From positions 1 to 22,968 of the forward strand of contig MFCX01000029.1 of NCBI GenBank assembly GCA_001777055.1: a stretch of 22,968 nucleotides of DNA. Reading direction: 5' to 3'. The position numbers and the translations under genes were made by a program. The notes under the pieces were generated by a model. That model was not told where the DNA came from and did no database searches. It worked only from the letters and a program-made list of their open reading frames with translations. Shown one piece after another: positions 20,170 to 22,968 of this stretch; the stretch's first letter is position 1; each line of letters begins with the position of its first letter. This DNA comes from Candidatus Daviesbacteria bacterium RIFCSPHIGHO2_02_FULL_39_12. GTDB taxonomy: Bacteria > Patescibacteriota > Microgenomatia > Daviesbacterales > UBA10151.

Positions 20170-21225
20170 ATGCTGGATCCTAAATATTCTATTACTTCAT
20201 CCATACTTTCTAATATGACCGAGATTGCCGAGGTTAAGGCAGTGGTGGAACGGTCAAGAGTATTGCCGCTTAATGAAGCGCATCTTCGGCGCCAGGCTAT
20301 ACTGCGTATGGCCCATACCTCTACCTCAATTGAGGGTAATAGATTGGCTCAATATGAGGTTGGTAAGGTAATTGAAGGTAAAACAGTTAAAGCTCCCCAA
20401 AAAGATATTCAGGAAGTAGAAAATTATTTTAAGGCTCTAAAACTGATCAGTGAATTATCTGCGCTCAGGCGCAATATTACGGAGAAAGAAATATTTAAAC
20501 TGCATAAGATTGTGATCGAAGGCTTAGTTGAAAAGTCAAAAGAAGGATGTTACAGAAGCGGCGATGTGTATGTGATTGATGAGCTGGGTAACGGGACGGA
20601 GAAAGTTAGATTTAAAGCTCCCCCTGCAGGTAAAGTCCCCTATTTAATAAAAGATTTGCTTTTGTGGCTTAATAATTCCAGTTCCGGCATACATCCGATT
20701 ATCCGCTCCGGCATTTTGCATCTTCAGTTTGTAACCATCCATCCTTTTACGGATGGTAATGGCAGGGTGGCCAGATTACTGACTCAACTTCAGCTCTATA
20801 GGGATGGCTGGGATTTTAGAAAAATATTGGTGCTGGAGGATTACTATAATCTGGATAGAAAATCATATTATACTGCTGAAAACTTTGCTCAAGGGGCTAA
20901 CTATGACCCATCCATGGATTTTACCACCTGGCTGGAATATTTCACTGAGGGATTTTTAATTGAAGCCGGAAAAGTATTGGAGCAAATTCAATCCATTGGT
21001 TTTGGCAGGGTCAGTAAAAGATCAGAACAGATTTTTTTGGATGCGCAAGAGATAAAAATCATGGATTTTTTAACCACCACCGGCAGAATTACCTCTGATG
21101 ATGTAGCAGGTATTTTGAGTCTAACTAAAAGAAGCGCTCAACTAAAGCTTAAAGAACTAGTTTACAAAAAGTTAATTAACATTCAGGGTAAAGGTCCGAG
21201 CACCTTCTATTTGCTTTCCAAATAA
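20170..21225 (+). CDS. fic: Fic domain protein (class II) with C-terminal winged helix
   Basis: Protein of 351 aa. Predicted AMP (or other NMP) transferase: the Fic motif HPFTDGNGRVAR (191-202) has the catalytic His, the phosphate-binding Asn-Gly-Asn-Gly and the Arg. The N-terminal inhibitory helix carries STSIEG (51-56), fitting the (S/T)xxxE(G/N) pattern whose Glu blocks ATP binding in class II enzymes. The C-terminal part (about 285-351) reads as a winged helix (IKIMDFLTTTGRITSDDVAGILSLTKRSAQLKLKELV), usual for this subfamily and suggesting autoregulation. No partner antitoxin gene is present, in line with self-inhibition. A GATTAT box (20154-20159) would put +1 about 4 nt before the ATG. 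Close direct repeats flank the gene. Confidence 0.92.
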   Translation: MLDPKYSITSSILSNMTEIAEVKAVVERSRVLPLNEAHLRRQAILRMAHTSTSIEGNRLAQYEVGKVIEGKTVKAPQKDIQEVENYFKALKLISELSALRRNITEKEIFKLHKIVIEGLVEKSKEGCYRSGDVYVIDELGNGTEKVRFKAPPAGKVPYLIKDLLLWLNNSSSGIHPIIRSGILHLQFVTIHPFTDGNGRVARLLTQLQLYRDGWDFRKILVLEDYYNLDRKSYYTAENFAQGANYDPSMDFTTWLEYFTEGFLIEAGKVLEQIQSIGFGRVSKRSEQIFLDAQEIKIMDFLTTTGRITSDDVAGILSLTKRSAQLKLKELVYKKLINIQGKGPSTFYLLSK

Positions 21226-21236
21226 CTTCGCAATTC

Positions 21237-21255
21237 ATTTCGCGATTATTACGCT
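21237..21255. repeat. Right direct repeat flanking fic
   Basis: ATTTCGCGATTATT followed by ACGCT, matching 20147-20165 with one mismatch in 19 positions. The copies are 1,090 bp apart and enclose exactly the fic gene. Confidence 0.6.
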
Positions 21256-21286
21256 ATTTTCCCTATTTGCATTTTGAAATCCTTTA

Positions 21287-21295
21287 TGGGATAAT
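21287..21295 (+). promoter_or_regulatory. Extended -10 promoter of the second RRM gene
   Basis: TGGGATAAT fits the TGnTATAAT pattern with one mismatch. A weak -35 (TTGCAT, 21267-21272) lies 17 bp upstream. Transcription would begin near 21302 and give a leader of about 69 nt, most of which is the hairpin region. Confidence 0.6.
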
Positions 21296-21330
21296 TTATC
21301 TTAGAGTGATGAGTGTAAGTATTTTAGCTT

Positions 21331-21368
21331 AAATTCACCTCGGAATCAAAAAGAATGGAGGTGAATTT
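21331..21368 (+). promoter_or_regulatory. Leader hairpin that sequesters the RRM ribosome site
   Basis: AAATTCACCTC (21331-21341) pairs perfectly over 11 bp with GAGGTGAATTT (21358-21368); the loop is 16 nt and A-rich. The 3' arm contains the GGAGGTGA ribosome site. A run of seven T (21366-21372) begins in the stem and extends into the TTG start codon, so the structure could act as a translational switch, an attenuator, or both. Confidence 0.7.
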
Positions 21369-21370
21369 TT

Positions 21371-21631
21371 TTGAATAACAAGAAATTGTTCGTAGGTTCT
21401 TTACCTTGGGCAGTTGATGACGCAGCCTTGGCTCAGATGTTTTCTCAGGCAGGCACTGTTGTTTCAGCTCAGGTAGTTAAAGACCGGGAAACCGGCAGAA
21501 GCAGAGGTTTCGGCTTTGTTGAAATGTCAACAGAAGAAGAAGCTCAGGCAGCTGTCAACAATTTGAACGGTACGGATGTTGAAGGTCGAAAGATCGTTGT
21601 TAACATTGCCCGTCCCCGTGAAGATAGATAA
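21371..21631 (+). CDS. RRM RNA-binding protein (short form)
   Basis: Protein of 86 aa that is almost only one RNA recognition motif: RNP2 LFVGSL (6-11) and RNP1 RGFGFVEM, ending in ARPREDR. It lacks the Arg-rich tail of its relative at 12993-13322 and is otherwise closely similar. The start is TTG, supported by GGAGGTGA 6 nt upstream; no ATG fits. The ribosome site lies in a perfect hairpin, so translation is likely controlled, possibly by the protein itself or by temperature. It probably acts as an RNA chaperone in the cytoplasm. Its stop abuts the stop of the opposite RibD-like gene with no gap. Confidence 0.93.
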   Translation: MNNKKLFVGSLPWAVDDAALAQMFSQAGTVVSAQVVKDRETGRSRGFGFVEMSTEEEAQAAVNNLNGTDVEGRKIVVNIARPREDR

Positions 21632-22258
21632 TTAATTTCCGAGATTATATCGTAGGAATAATTCGTTTCCAACCTTTTTTACAGAAAGAAGGCTAAGATT
21701 TTTAATGGCTTTTTTGGGAAACAAATAGCCTTCAACTAGTGTTAGAGTTGAGGAGTTTATATTGCCAAAAATCTTGGGAGCAATAGTCAGAAAGATTTGA
21801 TCTATCAGATTTTCTTTTAAGAAGGAGGCCAAAAGAGTGGGGCCTCCTTCTATTAGGATTTGCTTATATCCTCTTGTATAAAGCTCACAAGCCAGAGCCT
21901 TAGGATCTAAGCTCGTAATGTTCCACATCGGATGTGTAACGCTTTTCTTCCTTGTAATTACAAATAATGGCAGAGTAGGATTTTTGCCTAAGTTCCTGCG
22001 TAATCTTTTAAATGCAGAATTATTTAAACTTTTAACAGTAATTTCACCAAATTCTTTAGCCAAATTACTGCCATGAATTAAGCAATCAGAATAAGCTCTA
22101 AGTTCCAAAAGCGCTTCATGGTCTAATTTAGAGCCGATCGGCCAATAATCTTTGGTATTTTTTAAAACCTGAACTTTACCGTCAACTGTTTGCACAAAGT
22201 TAGTGTAGAAAAAAGGCCGATTCTTAATTTTAGGAAACTTTAAGTTTCTGTAGAACAT
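21632..22258 (-). CDS. RibD C-terminal (reductase) domain protein
   Basis: Protein of 208 aa with the dihydrofolate-reductase-like fold of the RibD reductase domain: RPFFYTNFVQTVDGKV at the start, ELRAYSDCLIHGSN, and the conserved ILIEGGPTLLASFL near the end. The deaminase domain of full RibD is absent. It could reduce the pyrimidine intermediate of riboflavin synthesis or another NADPH-dependent substrate; no other riboflavin gene is in the window. The ATG lies 7 nt after the stop of the membrane gene and exactly 6 nt after TATAAT, so it may be transcribed both with the upstream gene and from its own leaderless promoter. Confidence 0.85.
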   Translation of the reverse strand: MFYRNLKFPKIKNRPFFYTNFVQTVDGKVQVLKNTKDYWPIGSKLDHEALLELRAYSDCLIHGSNLAKEFGEITVKSLNNSAFKRLRRNLGKNPTLPLFVITRKKSVTHPMWNITSLDPKALACELYTRGYKQILIEGGPTLLASFLKENLIDQIFLTIAPKIFGNINSSTLTLVEGYLFPKKAIKNLSLLSVKKVGNELFLRYNLGN

Positions 22259-22264
22259 GAGGCG

Positions 22265-22270
22265 ATTATA
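22265..22270 (-). promoter_or_regulatory. -10 box TATAAT, 6 nt before ATG 22258 (leaderless)
   Basis: TATAAT followed by CGCCTC and the ATG. It overlaps the stop codon of the upstream membrane gene (GTATAA). No convincing -35 was found, so activity is less certain. Confidence 0.45.
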
Positions 22271-22934
22271 CCTTAGCAGTGTCCAGCTGTGGCAGAAGCT
22301 TTTTTGCAGCCAGGAAATTCAGGGTGTGTTTGACAACAACAAATGACAAAGCAATGCCTGAGGCAAACAATAATCTCTCGGTTATAACCACAGGGATTAG
22401 TGAATTCCAAATACTGGCTGGTAAATTAAATGCCCAAATCCACATCATCCCCCCTACGGCATGGGCTGTAAAAGTAGCCCCCAAACTTTTAATAAACAGA
22501 TTATTTCTCTTAAAGTAAGCTAAAACAGGAATAGTCCAAAACATTAAAGCATAATAAAACACTTGTCTGCCTATTGGATGCGCAATAAAAGCCAGGATAC
22601 AAACTATTGGTATTGCCAAAACCCATTTTCCATGGTATTTTTTGTTGGCTATAATTGCAAAGTACAAAACTGCAAATAAAGTCGGGAAAAGCCTGATTAC
22701 AGAACCCGTTGTTAACGGAGTTTGTTTAGTCCAGAGGTTGATTACTTCGACTGTAAAAACTGAGGTTATGCCAAATATTGGGCCCAGGAAACTGCCGGCA
22801 ATCGGAGCAAAAAAATCAAATAAAGTAAAAGATACATTTGAACCGACAACTTTATTAAAAGGGATCTGCAGGCTCATAAAACCTATTATGGTAAAGAGGG
22901 TTAAAAACAACATCTTTTTTTGAACTTGTTTCAT
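22266..22934 (-). CDS. ECF-transporter S-component-like membrane protein
   Basis: Polytopic protein of 222 aa with about six helices. The N-terminal half (IPFNKVVGSNVSFTLFDFFAPIAGSFLGPIFGITSVFTVEVINLW) has the pattern of ECF S components: a helix, then a Gly/Pro-rich stretch leading into a second helix. These bind a vitamin in the membrane and pair with a shared energizing module, which is not in the window. Its neighbour is a RibD-domain protein, so a flavin-related substrate is possible but unproven. AAGG stands 7 nt before the ATG, and TATTCTT separates the two. The upstream 34 nt to the window edge hold no further feature. Confidence 0.65.
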   Translation of the reverse strand: MKQVQKKMLFLTLFTIIGFMSLQIPFNKVVGSNVSFTLFDFFAPIAGSFLGPIFGITSVFTVEVINLWTKQTPLTTGSVIRLFPTLFAVLYFAIIANKKYHGKWVLAIPIVCILAFIAHPIGRQVFYYALMFWTIPVLAYFKRNNLFIKSLGATFTAHAVGGMMWIWAFNLPASIWNSLIPVVITERLLFASGIALSFVVVKHTLNFLAAKKLLPQLDTAKV

Positions 22935-22968
22935 AAGAATACCTTTAAGATAATCTAAGTTTAATTAA

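Overview
The window looks like a piece of a moderately low-GC, compact bacterial chromosome, most likely from the candidate phyla radiation (Patescibacteria, possibly Microgenomates). This placement is inference. It rests on the gene repertoire (MacAB-like exporter with a Gly-rich adaptor tail, CcdA/redoxin/DUF3105 cluster, two small RRM proteins, TerC/DUF475, YtxH-like mini-proteins), the tight packing, and many first genes that appear to be leaderless. TGA is used as a stop, so this is not the code-25 lineage. No rRNA, tRNA, CRISPR array or transposase was seen.

Left part (1-5574, minus strand): a six-gene operon. A BlaI/MecI-type repressor domain fused to two membrane helices is followed by a membrane-anchored DUF5666-like protein, a MacA/HlyD-type adaptor, an ABC ATPase, a MacB-type permease and a membrane-anchored alpha/beta hydrolase. 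The promoter is TTGACA-17-TAGATA, and a perfect 9-bp dyad fills its spacer, as expected for an autoregulated BlaI-type operator. A gene-poor stretch follows, then a small gene of unknown function broken by a one-base shift in a C run (5839-6254).

Centre (6286-10731, minus): an envelope thiol-redox operon. It encodes two related four-helix membrane modules with paired cysteines (one fused to a soluble domain containing PCCG...DCNHG), a DUF3105 protein, an anchored beta-sandwich-like protein, a CcdA/DsbD-type electron carrier and a redoxin. The redoxin probably starts at CUG or AUU. This is the best candidate for an undescribed functional system.

Right-centre (10793-15503, plus): a His-rich membrane protein, a small zinc-ribbon protein, a DEAD-box helicase plus RRM operon, a truncated metallophosphoesterase remnant, a matrixin-like protease with a coiled coil inside its catalytic domain, a YtxG/YtxH-like pair and a cupin. 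From 15523 to 20064 there are an S41 protease carrying a degenerate J-domain where PDZ normally sits, a divergent TerC/DUF475 protein, a large GT-C-like membrane protein holding two palindromic insertions in frame, and an internally deleted rhomboid.

Right end (20147-22934): a class II Fic protein between direct repeats, an RRM protein whose ribosome site lies in an 11-bp hairpin, a RibD reductase-domain protein and an ECF S-component-like membrane protein.

Three regulatory themes run through the window. First, several first genes have a -10 box exactly 6 nt before the start codon, which implies leaderless mRNA, while the clearest Shine-Dalgarno sites lie before downstream genes of operons. 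Second, twice an upstream gene ends in AGG AGG stop, so its last codons are the ribosome site of the next gene. Third, short palindromic elements have entered coding regions in lengths that keep the frame.
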